NCBI RefSeq assembly: GCF_048544455.1 | Contig: NC_133538.1 | Coordinates: forward strand, 38,968,969 to 39,032,968 | Direction: 5' to 3' | DNA: 64,000 bases | Origin: Silene latifolia | Taxonomy: Eukaryota > Streptophyta > Magnoliopsida > Caryophyllales > Caryophyllaceae | Shown: piece after piece, positions 33,446-48,170 of the stretch | Layout of the letters: every line of letters begins with the position of its first letter | Position numbering within the stretch: position 1 is the first letter of the stretch | The notes under the pieces: generated by a model | What the model saw: only the letters and a program-made list of their open reading frames with translations | Database searches by the model: none | Told to the model about the DNA's origin: nothing | Made by a program: the position numbers and the translations under genes

Positions 33446-34778
33446 AAGCGGTATTAGAGCGACGATTCTGGAACCTGAAACCAATGAACAAATGAACTTA
33501 GGGTGTCTAATTAAAATGAACCCGGGTAGAAATTGTTTGGAGCTACCGCAAAGGTTCAAGAGACGTCTCGAAACCGCAATGTTGGCCATACAAGTTCAAG
33601 CCGGTCACTAAGGGGTGTGTCGTGGAAATCGGTGTATGCTTGTGTTTGTGTTTATGTCTTATAGTATGATATGCATGTTGTGGTTCGAGATGAGATGGTT
33701 AAGTGGCTTTATGTGTTGCGAAAAGTGGAGATGATAGTATGGCATGTTAGTAGAAAAAGTATGTTTTGTTTGTTTGGTAATAGAATCATGTGCATAAGAT
33801 GTTGGTATGATAAAAGCTCATCTTGTATACTGTTTTTAAAAGTATTGAGTTGTCTGTGTTCGCTTTGTTGTTGTTTAAGTTGTTTGGGCAAGAAAAAGTG
33901 AATTGTATGGAGTTTGATTTCGGTAAGGTTGTTTTTATTTGGTCATAAGTTGAGTTCCAAAAATGATATTGCTGTAATTTCAATTTGAGATGATAGCTTG
34001 TCTTCTTACGATTCTAAAGATAGGTCACACGTCCAAAATGACCAAGTAACGAGTGAGATATGACTGTTTTACGAAAACTGGATGTTACTTAGAACTATGC
34101 CGGTATTCGACCGAGTAGGCCCTACTCGGCCGAGTATCTTTCATACTCGACCGAGTAACCCATATTCGGCCGAGTAATATTTCCGTGATAATTCTGTTCA
34201 GCTTCTGGAGTCGTGAACTCAGCCGAGTAGTCTCATTACTCGACCGAGTGTCCTGTTCTCGGCCGAGTACGTCTTGCACTCGACCGAGTATCTCTTTGGG
34301 CGGTTGTTTTGAGTCGACGGCTACGTTCTTAAATATGTTTTGAGCCGTAGGTTATGTGCACAAGTATGTTTTGGGTCTTAAAGCATTCTTTTACATATGT
34401 GACGGTCTTGATCCGTAAGTTACCAGATGCTATGATGTGGAGAATGCCGGCTTATGAGGGATATGTGTTGGGTAGGGAGGACATGAGTTATATGTGGTTG
34501 TGAGGGATAGTGGAAAAGGACAGGGAAGATTGATGGGCTTATCGAGGTAGGGAACATGTTTTGTGAGATGTGGTGAGTGATATAGTCGCGTGTTGAGTAA
34601 TATAAAAGTAAGTGGATATGGGCAAGGGTGTGCTATAAGTCTAAAGAAACGTGAGAGTGCAAAGATTGAAATGAGGGATACGAATAGTGGCAAATTGGGA
34701 GGTGTAAGGATTTAGGGAGCGAGACAGTTAGAATTGTGTTGATTAAGGATATATGTGATGAAAGGCCGTTATAGGGGG
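33446..34778 (+). mobile_element. Ty3-type element 2, partial internal domain
   Basis: Internal sequence after the LTR; the first 80 bases match the corresponding part of element 1. No gene was found. It contains eight palindromes at 34104-34290, alternating TACTCGACCGAGTA and TACTCGGCCGAGTA forms. The element stops abruptly at about 34778, where copia integrase sequence begins, so it is truncated. Confidence 0.75.
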
Positions 34779-35129
34779 ATGGAAACGAATTGGCGTTTGG
34801 TTTTTAAATCATACATGCACCACTCTTTTTGAGTTTTAGGATAGCCAATGAAAATGCAACGAGTTCCCCGTTCTTTAAATTTATCTTTCGGTCGTTGCTT
34901 ATTATGAGCATAAGCGAGACATCCTAAAACCCGCAAATTTTCAAGAGTAGGAGCCTGACCATGTAATAGTTCATAGGGTGTGTGGCCATCTAAGAGTTTT
35001 GTAGGAGTGCGATTAATGAGAAATGCAGCGGTCAAAATACATTCCCCCCAGAATTCGATGGGTGGGTTGGCTTGGAAACGTAGGACTCTTGCTTTCTCTA
35101 ATATGTGTCTATGTTTCCGTTCTACCCGT
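34779..35129 (-). pseudogene. Copia integrase C-terminal fragment
   Basis: On the minus strand it reads VERKHRHILEKARVLRF, then ECILTAAFLINRTP, LLDGHTPYELLHG, RCIFIGYPKTQKEW and KTKRQFVS. This is the end of a copia integrase, and it continues the frame broken at 45636. Its 5' edge at 35129 is the CCCGT duplication made by the element at 35130-45630. Its 3' edge at about 34779 is a junction with Ty3-type sequence. A second copy, about 97% identical by eye, lies at 39483-39812. Confidence 0.85.
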
Positions 35130-37553
35130 TGTAACACCCCCATTTATTCAGGAGCCTTTAGCTAGACATTCCCAAGTAAATGAGAGCGTTACCATCTCGG
35201 TTTTCCGAGGCAGTGAATAACAAAGTCCAACTCAGCAAATTATTTTAAAATAAAACTTAATGATTACATATTTGTTACAACTTAATCAACTAAAACTTAA
35301 TATAAAATACAATATAACTCGCAGCGGAAATAAATAAAGTGATATAATTGTTCTATGTGATCTAGACTTCAACTATGGTCCAAGTCGAGCGCTCATCCCA
35401 ATGCTCCCGAGTCAGCTAATCTTTGGTACCTGTCAAATCTGCTCCCCATTATGGTTCACCGCAGGTTTTCACGAATAAATGGTAAACCACGAGGTTGAGT
35501 AGGATAAAATACTTTAAAACAACCAATCTTCCACAACTATCAATATTCCAATCTCAACTGTTCAGATGTCACATCTCGACATAAACTATCCACGTTATCC
35601 ACCAGAGACTAAGCCTGGGGCAGTCCAAATACTCACACACGTTATCCACTAGAGACTAAGCTTGGGGCCTTCCAATTAATCACACACGTTATCCGCCAGA
35701 GACTAAGCCTGGGGCAGTCCAATCACCACTCTCATTATCCACCAGAGACTAAGCCTGGGGCACTCCAATTCTCATAAACCATTCCACAATATAATCGTAT
35801 AACACAACTCCAATCAATTAACAATGATAATCACTCAATTAACTTAATTAAATAAGCAGTCATAAACCAATCATCCTTCCAATAACATTCATCCATCAAA
35901 CACGAAAACAGATATAGTTGAGTGGATTATCCTACCTGGCAAGCGAATACTCCGATTACGCATTCCAATTATGCAATCCAATCAACAATTAAAGTTCCTC
36001 AACAAAACCATCACCTAATACAAATAATAATAATTACTACTTATATACTTTATCCAAATAATTCCATTAATTATTAATTAATTAATTAATTACGTTAATT
36101 ATAATCTCGCATAATATAATTATAAAAACCCGTTTCAATAAGTCAAAACCCGATCACCCATTAAAACACGAGTCACCCAAATCCAAACCCGTCACCAACA
36201 AACAAGTCCAACCCATAAGACAAAACCCCAACCCATGCATTTACCCCTTAAACCCGTATAAAACTTACCACAAACACCCACACATCATACACCTCCAAAA
36301 ACAACCCGACCTACCCATGGCAACACCACCATTACAACCCCATCGTGAGCCTCCTCTGCCCACAACCCAGACACGGCCCAACCACCAGCAACAACCACCC
36401 CACATAACTGCCAAAGGGTGCCCTAGTATCTAACACCAACAACGTTCGATACCGACGCAACGTATACAAAAGACACGGTATAACCACCATTTACAACCAC
36501 CACCGCCACCACAGACCACCATCTGCAACCCCCCCTGCCACGACACCCACTGACATGACATAACCAGTCGCAGCTATCCTCAATCGTACCCTAACTCCTC
36601 ACCCACGGCATAAACAACAAGGTACTAACGACATTCAACAAACCACAACCACCCCACACCACTAGTGGCCACCACCGTGGTCTCCCCTGACCCACGGTGG
36701 TCCCACCAGCAGCTACGCCCCCCTGGGTCATGGTCTAGCGAGATCACAAGGGTGCTACAACACGGTTCATGGCAAACAAAAACAACCAACAAAACACTTG
36801 ACAACTCCGGCAACCACTACACAAACCACAACATTCGACCACCCTAAAACCACCACTAGGACCGACTAACCACTATGAACCCAACCCTAACTAATCACAG
36901 GTCAGACACGACTGAATATGGGTTCATAACTATGTAAAACGTGTAAACCACATGTAATAACCACCCATTAACAACCCTGTCAAACACCCCTTTCCCGCCG
37001 GTCTAAGGTGGTCAATGGTAAATCTGGTCGCACTCTGGTCCTCCACGGTCACGATAACGGTCTTAGTTTATCATACGGTGGTCTAGATTACAAGTTATAA
37101 TATCGCAAAGTATATACATAAGACGGTCTGAGAATATTACCTTGAGACGATAAATTCCTTGCTATTCCCCTTTCTTATTCTCCCCTCTCTTTTATGTGAT
37201 ATTATGCCTTTATGTGAAACTAAGCTTTCTTATTACGTCATGTCATCTATTTATAGTGATAAGGTATGTCTTATAGAGCGGTATTAGGAAACTATGTTAT
37301 ATACTATTATTATTATTATTACTATTATAAATTATATTAATATTATTATTATTATTATAATTCCCGAGTCAAACTCCTTTGTTACGTGTAAGTCAACCCC
37401 TCGATCAATATTATCTGAATATTACCTGACTCATCTGTTATTTTATTATTAATTATCGTCTTATTTGCAATTATTAATATAATACCTTTTTAATTAATTA
37501 TTCAAATTACATAAATTATTCTCATAATTATTATTGAAATACGGGGTATTACA
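35130..37553 (-). repeat. 3' LTR of Ty3-type element 3
   Basis: A 2424-bp LTR followed on its inner side by a purine tract (AAGGGGGAAGAC on the minus strand) and a hairpin at 37572-37590. It contains four ~50-bp tandem units at about 35589-35765 and an ATT-rich microsatellite near 37303-37362. Confidence 0.88.
35589..35765. repeat. Four tandem ~50-bp units within the LTR
   Basis: Units carry the phrase CCAGAGACTAAGCCTGGGGC after GTTATCC, repeated four times with small changes. The same array is present at about 43576-43751 in the other LTR, so it is an original part of the LTR. Confidence 0.85.
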
Positions 37554-38432
37554 GTCTTCCCCCTTTATAATGAACTTCGTCCCGAAGTTCGCCCATAACT
37601 ATTATCACAATACTTAAAACTACGTACCATTCAACATAAATAATCACTTTCGATTACCAACTACACCAATCTTATCACAAGGTATCCCAACAATAACTCA
37701 AAACTTATGTAGTGTTACATTCCTTCCCCCTAAAAATAAACTTCGTCCTCGAAATTCGGAATATCAACAATAGAAACAACCAAATCATTATTGTAATGCC
37801 ATAAAGCATGAAACACACATTGTAATATAAAAGAACTTTCATTTCCAACACTAATTAATGTTTAAATATATAACAAAATCTTTGATTTACTAGCAAAATC
37901 ACATCATATAGGATATTCGATCTAATCTTTTCTTTTTTTTTTCAAATTCACTTCTTACTTTAGCTATTGGCGAATACATTACCAAGATAAATAATAATCT
38001 ATAACAAAATACGCATAATTAATTATTTAATTAATCTTTTCTTAATACTGATATCTAACTTAAACATGGATGCAATTATTGTAATCATATATATAGGCTT
38101 AGGGAAATACATTCCGCATATCACTAGACATGGTAATGTACTTCACACAATTCACAATATTCAGATATCAAGAAACAAAATTTTCATTTATTCAAGACCA
38201 AGGAAACATGCCACCACTTCTAAAAATTATAAATAAATAATAACTTAAATACTTCTTGAGAACTTATACTTTTTAGAAAATACAGAGAGTTAGTAAACTA
38301 TGAGAGAAAGAATCAAGTCGAAAACTCATAACATCGGTTTATATGCATTTTACAAACTACTTGGTCGAAATAGAAATTTTACAGCAACTTGTCAGAAACT
38401 AAGGTCAACTTGTAAAAATCACTATTAATCGT
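37554..38432 (-). repeat. First copy of internal segment of element 3
   Basis: It is nearly identical to 41478-42350. The two copies part at about 38432, after CACTATTAAT, where copia sequence follows here. Confidence 0.8.
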
Positions 38433-39812
38433 AAATAAGGAATAGTCAGCTAGGGATTATGTGAATCCATACCCATTTAGAGCATCCGTCAACTTTCCAA
38501 ACCAATTTCTCGAGGCCTGTTTCAAACCATATAAAGACTTCAATAGTCGACATACCTTTCTCTTACCTGTCGCTTCAAAACCTTCTGGCAATTTCATGTA
38601 TACTTCCTCGTCTAAATCCCCGTGAAGGAAAGCATTGTTAACGTCTATATGAGCGATATTCCAATTCTTTGCCACTGCTACTGCCAAAAGGAGTCGAACG
38701 CTAGTCATTTTCGCCACTGGTGCAAATGTCTCATGGTAATCCACTCCTTCAACTTGAGTGAAACCTTGAGCTACCAAACGTGTCTTGTAACGTTCTATAG
38801 TTTAATCCACCTTATGTTTGATTTTATAAACCCATTTGCATCCAATTGGCTTTTTGTTATCCGGTAAGTCAACAATTTTCCAAGTGCCATTCTTTTCAAG
38901 AGCCTTAATTTCATTTGCCCTTGCCAATCTCCACTCTTCAGTTTTAACGGCTTCAAAATAATTTATGGGCTCCTTAATCTTATCAATAACACCTAGGAAA
39001 TTCCTGTGACAAACTGAAAAACAAGTACTTGTGACATAATCAATTATTGGATAACGAGTACCTTTCGAAGAAGACGGTGGTTGAGACGAGGTGGCAGTCT
39101 GTGTAGTCATGACACGAGTGGACTTGCAAATGTAATCCTTTTTTCATACCGGTTCAAACTTCCTCCTTTCTCCTCTCCCAGTCTCTCTTCTTCTGCAACT
39201 GAAAGGTCCTCCCCCTCAACAACAGAATTAGGAGTGCCATTATGATCAGCCACGGTCAGCAGCAGGCTCGGCTGAATGGTCCTGCTCTGCTAAATTCTCC
39301 TCTGTCAATTCGGGTGTGCTGGGTTCTGTTTCAGGATGAATCGTTTCGACGCCAGGGGCATGGGTCACGGTTTTTGGGATATCAACAGGGGTTGGTATAT
39401 CAATGTCGGTATATCGAGCTTCGGGGGTAGTCTCATTATTTGTGATAGCATAAGGAAAAATATTCTCATAAAAATGAACATCTCTGGAAACAAATTGGCG
39501 TTTGGTTTTTAAATCATACATGCACCACCCTTTTTGAGTTTTAGGATAGCCAATGAAAATGCAACGAGTTCCCCGTTCTTTAAATTTATCTTTCGGTCGT
39601 TGCTTATTATGAGCATAAGCGAGACATCATAAAACCCGCAAATTTTCAAGAGTATGAGCCTGACCATGTAATAGTTCATAGGGTGTGTGGCCATCTAAGA
39701 GTTTTGTAGGAGTGCGATTAATGAGATACGCAACGGTCAAAATACATTCCTCCCAGAATTTGTTGGGTAGGTTGGCTTGGAAACGTAGGACTCTTGCTTT
39801 CTCTAAGATGTG
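38433..39812 (-). pseudogene. Copia integrase end and reverse transcriptase fragment inside element 3
   Basis: Reading on the minus strand from 39812: the integrase C-terminus (LLDGHTPYELL region, frame broken), KTKRQFVSRDVHFYEN, a Pro/Thr-rich linker, then the reverse transcriptase start at 39110-38457 ([79 protein letters not shown]). A TAA near 38805 replaces a residue before TIERYK. It ends before the catalytic YVDD. It overlaps the integrase fragment at 34779-35112 by about 330 bp and extends it into the reverse transcriptase. Confidence 0.85.
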
Positions 39813-41477
39813 TCAATTAACAATGATAATCAATCAATTAACTTAATTAAATAAGCAGTCATAAACCAATCATCCTTCCAATAACATCCATCCATCAAAC
39901 ACGAAAACAGATATAGTTGAGTAGATTATCCTACCTGGCAAGTGAATACTCCGATTACGCATTCCAATTATGCAATCCAATCAACAATTAAAGTTCCTCA
40001 ACAAAACCATCACCTAATACAAATAATAATAATTACTACTTATATACTTTATCCAAATAATTCCATTAATTATTAATTAATTACGTTAATTATAATCTCG
40101 TATAATATAATTATAAAAACCCATTTCAATAAGTCAAAACCCGATCACCCATAAAAACCCGAGTCACCCAAATCCAAACCCGTCACCAACAAACAAGTCC
40201 AACCCACAAGACAAAACCCGAACCCACGCATAACCCCCTTAAACCCGTGTAAAACTTACCACAAACACCCACACATACACCTCCAAAAATAACCCGAGCT
40301 ACCCATGGCAACACCACCATCACAACCCCATCGTGAGCCTCCTCTACCCACAACCCAGACACGACCCTACCACCAGCAACAACCACCCCACATAGCTGCC
40401 AAAGGGTGCCCTAGCAGCTAACACCAACAACGTTCAATACCGACGCAACGTATACAAAAGACACGGTTTAACCACTATTTACAACCACCACCGCCACCAC
40501 AGACCACCACCTGCAACGACACCCACCGACATGACATAACCAGTCGCAGCCATCCCCAATCGTACCCTAACTCCAGCCGCGACATAAACAACAAGGTACT
40601 AACGACATTCAACAAACCACAACCATCCCACACCACTAGTGGCCGCCATCGTGGTCTCCCCTGACCCACGGTGGTCCCATCAGCAGCTATGCCCCCCTGG
40701 GTCATGGTCTAGCGAGGTCACAAGGGTGCTGCAACACGGTTCATGGCAAACACAAACAACCAACAAAACACTTGACAACTCCGGCAACCACTACACAAAC
40801 CACCACCTTCGACCAACCAAAAGCCACTACTAGGACCGACTCACCACCATGAACCGAACCATAACTAATCCCAGGTCAGTGTAAACCACATGTAATAACC
40901 ACCCATTAACAACCCCGTCAAACACCCCTTTCCCGCCGGTCTAAGGTGGTCAATGGTAAATCTGGTCACACCGTGGTCCTCCACGATCACGATGATGGTC
41001 TTAGTTTATCATACGGTGGTCTAGATTACAAGTTATAATATCGCAAAGTATATACATAAGACGGTCTGAGAATATTACCTTGAGACGATAAATTCCTTGC
41101 TATTCCCCTTTCTTATTCTCCCTCTCTCTTTTATGTGATATTATGTCTTTATGTGAAACTAAGCTTTCTTATTACGTCATGCCATCTATTTATAGTGATA
41201 AGGTATGTCTTATAGAGCGGTATTAGGAAACTATGTTATATACTATTATTATTATTACTATTATAAATTATATTATTATTATAATTCCCGAGTCAAACTC
41301 CTTTGTCACGTGTAAGTCAACCCCTCGATCAATATTATCTGAATATTACCTGACTCATCTGTTATTTTAATATTAATTATCGTCTTATTTGCAATTATTA
41401 ATATAATACCTTTTTAATTAATTATTCAAATTACATAAATTATTCTCATAATTATTATTCAAATACGGGGTATTACA
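39813..41477 (-). repeat. Partial LTR copy of element 3
   Basis: It starts in the middle of the LTR at the block AATTAACAATGATAATC and runs to GGGGTATTACA at 41477, followed by the same purine tract. It lacks the outer part with the tandem units. The junction with copia sequence has only a 2-4 base overlap. Confidence 0.85.
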
Positions 41478-43116
41478 GTCTTCCCCCCTTAAAATGAACT
41501 TCGTCCCGAAGTTCGCCCATAACTATTATCACAATACTTAAAACTACGCACCATTCAACATAAATAATCACTTTCGATTACCAACTACACCAATCTTATC
41601 ACAAGGTATCCCAACAATAACTCAAAACTTATGTAGTGTTACATTCCTTCCCCCTAAAAATAAACTTCGTCCTCGAAGTTCGGAATATCAACAATAGAAA
41701 CAACCAAACCATTATTGTAATGCCATAAAGCATGAAACACACATTGTAATATAAAAAAACTTTCATTTCCAACACTAATTAATGTTTAAATATATAACAA
41801 AATCTTTGATTTACTAGCAAAATCACATCATATAGGATATTCGATCTAATCTATTTTTTAAAAAAATTTCACTTCTTACTTTAGCTATTGGCGAATACAT
41901 TACCAAGATAAATAATAATCTATAACAAAATACGCATAATTAATTAGTTAATTAATCTTTTCTTAATACTGATATCTAACTTAAACATGGATGCAATTAT
42001 TGTAATCATATATATAGGCTTAGGGAAATACATTCCGCATATCACTAGACATGGTAATGTACTTCACACAATTCACAATATTAAGATATCAAGAAACAAA
42101 ATTTTCATTTATTCAAGACCAAGGAAACATGCCACCACTTCTAAAAATTATAAATAAATAATAACTTAAATACTTCTTGATAACTTATACTTTTTAGAAA
42201 ATACAAAGAGTTAGTAAACTAAGAGAGAAAGAATCAAGTCAAAAACTCATAACATCGGTTTATAATGCATTTTACAAACTACTTGGTCGAAATAGAAATT
42301 TTACAGCAACTTGTCAGAAACTAAGGTCAACTTGTAAAAATCACTATTAATTGTCAGAAATTTACCTTTCAATGTGGCTTATCAATTTAGAAACATATAC
42401 GAATCCTTTAAACAATAGATTTAGAATTACACTAAATCGACAGGTAGTTTTTAAATGGAAAATTTTACAAAAACATGTCACGAAAACACCACTGTACAGG
42501 AATATTCTGACCACTGTCCAGTAAAATATTTATTTGAACATGAGACCGGTGGCATATGAAACCTAACTCACAAGGCTATTATACATAAAATTTTCGTATA
42601 AGGATTTTAAACAGGCAATAAATGGCAGCCAGAACAATTAAGGGTTAAAATCTTGTGAAATCAATCAAAATCACATTCTTCACAATTCCACACAATAATG
42701 AATACTTCACATGCTTACCCATATTCACACCTTCCACATACATGCCAACATACTTCCTCATATCAACATGCTTATAACAATGCGTAAAAGAAATCATGTC
42801 ACACCCCTCCTCCGTAAAATAAGGTTACGCCCCCGTAACCGCAATCAGCAATGACAACAATATGAAACCAAGACAAACAAAATTCCTAAAAGAAATATAC
42901 TATATTCATTTTAAATTACCCCACACTCTCAAGTATTCTCTCAAGGTTCCCGGTTCATAACTAGAAGGGCCAAGGTACGAATTAGGCGCGCTTTCCTAAC
43001 GGTACTAAGAGGGGCTCCTAAAAGTTTCTACCCGGGGTTCATTTTATTTGGACACATCCTAAGTTCATTGTTGTTCATTGGTTAGGCCTAAGGATCGTTT
43101 TGCTCTGATACCACTT
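41478..43116 (-). other. Internal region of element 3, non-coding
   Basis: It has a purine tract and hairpin (41496-41514), a second similar module near 41645-41690, and no ORF. On the minus strand the primer binding site TGGTATCAGAGC (43113-43102) lies three bases from the 5' LTR. Confidence 0.75.
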
Positions 43117-45630
<2,514 letters not shown>

Positions 45631-45635
45631 CCCGT

Positions 45636-46681
45636 CCATTTTGTTGAGGGGTGTCAATAGTACTAGTTTGGAAAAACATTCCACTTTCTTTGTAAAAATG
45701 TTTCAGTGGGCCCGAAAGGAATTCGGTGCCATTATCACTTTGAACAACCTTAACTTGTTTTCCAAATTGTGTGTGTATCATTTTGCAAAAGTATTTCATT
45801 AAGTCACAAACTTACCTCCTATCTCCGACTATGGTCGTCTACGATAGTCAAGAAAAAATGCGCACCCGATAAACTACTAACATTGTATGGCCCCGATTAA
45901 ATGAAACAAAGTATCATGCCGTTTATTATTAGGCTTAAAAACAAAACGCGTTTGTTTGGCACGACAACAAGGATCACAGACAAAATCCAAATCAAAAGAC
46001 AAAGGTTTCTTAATTAAATTGCGTAATAATGGATAAATATGGCTTGAAGGGTGACTTAGGCGTCGATGCCAAATCCGACCTTCATTGACGTCAACTCGCA
46101 CTACCAACTCTCCAACCCGTGTCATGTAATAGACGCCATATCTTAGCTCACCTCGTCCAATCTCCGTCTTCGTAGATTGGTCCTGGATTATACAATAATT
46201 AGAGTTAAAAATCACAAAGCATTTGTTTTCACGAATGAGCTGCGGTATCGAAATTAAATGACAGGCCAAATTGGGAACATATAAAACATCCTGCAATTCG
46301 AAGGATTTAATTGGTAAAACACGACCATGGTCCTCTGCCACAATTATGGACCCATCCGGCAACACAACATTGGATGATGGTCCTTTCCATGGGCTCTCAA
46401 GAATTTCGCGACAACCTGTCACGTGGTGAGAAGCACCACTATCTAGCATCCATTCGTTCAGATTAACATGATGCGTACCTTTTAATTGTTCGTTACCTGC
46501 AGCCTATACTGAGCAAAGCTCTTAACTGATCAATTTCTTCAGTTGTGATTCGCCTTCGCTGGTGGTGGCCGCATTGACTGCCTGTTTGTTATTTCCAGTT
46601 CCTCTTCCACCACGGCCTCCACGCCTGCCCCTGCCTCGACCTCTACCAGTAATTCCAAGCTTTTCCCAACAGTTGTCCACC
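45636..46681 (-). pseudogene. Copia gag end, protease and integrase core
   Basis: It is the middle of the copia element whose LTR is at 55939-56741. On the minus strand a gag end with an RGG-like basic stretch (GRGRGRRGGRGGRG, about 46640-46600) is followed by stops near 46525 and 46510. A 190-residue frame (46449-45877) has protease LDSGASHH, the GAG-pre-integrase zinc region (WHRRLSHP, CDPCCRAKQT) and a stop. Broken integrase core follows (TIVDDHSR, SDNGTEF, IDTPQQNG) up to 45636. Its two ends are the target duplications of the elements that split it: CCCGT at 45631-45635 and GTGTG at 46682-46686. Confidence 0.87.
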
Positions 46682-46686
46682 GTGTG

Positions 46687-48170
46687 TGATACCGTCGTAG
46701 AGTACCAAAGATAAATTTATAATTCCAAACTACTACTATAGCTAGTGGCAGTCAGGGTCGAACCACAGAGAGGCGATGCAATTATTAGTTGTCTAATTTT
46801 AGTCCAAGGTAACAGTTGTGAGGGGGTTTGATTTGAAATGTTCTATAACTAATGGGCAAATAGAATTTAAAACTAAACTAAAACAAATATAAAAAGGAAT
46901 GCTAAGATGGTCGGTTCACTGTAATTTTGGCGGCAGTATCCTAGGTAAGTCTGAAATAGTCACGTAAGACGGGAAAATAAGAAGTCCTCTCGGTCCATTC
47001 TTAACAGGTAGCATCTTTCGATCTAGCTACGGGTCCCTAATATCACTAATGTTGACTCTCGTCCTAAAAAGTGATTTAAAAGTCTAAATTAACCTATCTC
47101 TCGATCTTATTAATTTAGTCGTCTTAATTAAGCAGTCTATTTCCCTCCCCTATCTTTCGATCTTATCGGGTCGGTCAATTCCTAAACATTCAACCAGTCG
47201 CGTTCACTCGATTCGTCAAAAATAGCAATTAATTTAATTGAAACGAAGGTAATCTCACGTGAGCCGGTCGATCGACCAAGTAGGCCATTCGATCGACCAT
47301 GGCGCGATTTCAGGTCTACTAATTCTACGCCGCCTACACTACAATTCCCCTACATCTTAGCACATGGGGTTTAGCTACTCATGATATTGATAATAACAGC
47401 AATAAACTTAACTAATAAAGCAATCGAATTCATACTTAAAATAATTAAATAAACAATTGACATGAAATGATAATTCGGCTTTGAGAAATCTAACCTAGCA
47501 ATTCTAAACTACGGATGAAAGCAATAAAATTGAATAATGGAACAGAGAATACCGTAAAGAGGAATTGCAGAGAAAGGATCAAAACCGAATGCAAAAGGAA
47601 ACTTATCGACGGAAAATTAAACTAAAGAACTCTAATTAATTTTGATAATAAAAGACTTTTTTCTATTCTGAAAATATCAGGTTACGTTATATAGGAATAT
47701 AACGTAACACTTATTCCTAAAACCTAATTACAATGGGATTTGGAATTCTCGAAATTTGCGTCAGATTCACGGTTCGGTCGATCAACCATACAGCTTAGTC
47801 GATCGACCAAAGCTCGCTGTACAGTAGCTTCTGATCTTCGTGCTCTGGTCGATCGACCATGGACATCAGTCGATCGACCACTGTAGCTGGTAGTCGCTTC
47901 TAAACTCTTCATAAAGTTGTCTTTTAGGCCTCGAAATGCGCACCAAGTTCGTTTCTTGAGTAAATACTTCACGTCAAATGCAATGCAAGGTACTTAGGGA
48001 CGGATTCGGCTTGATTTCCGCTGGATTCTTCACATTTCTGCAATATTACACAAAAACACAAAAGTAGACGGAAAGACGAAAATAGGGAAAATAGTAGCTT
48101 AAACTACACAAATGAGCTCTGAAATGCGTGTAAAATAGGATGTAAAACAACATATTTAAGACACGCATCA
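46687..48170 (-). repeat. 3' LTR of the Athila-like element
   Basis: A 1484-bp copy of 53568-55029 with scattered differences. It contains palindromes of the GGTCGATCGACC type at about 47266-47298 and 47775-47880. Confidence 0.9.

Noticed and set aside
36625-36847. Small frames repeated at 36665, 40639 and 44609
   Set aside because: They are copies of the same LTR region; the repetition is due to three LTR copies and not to a gene family.
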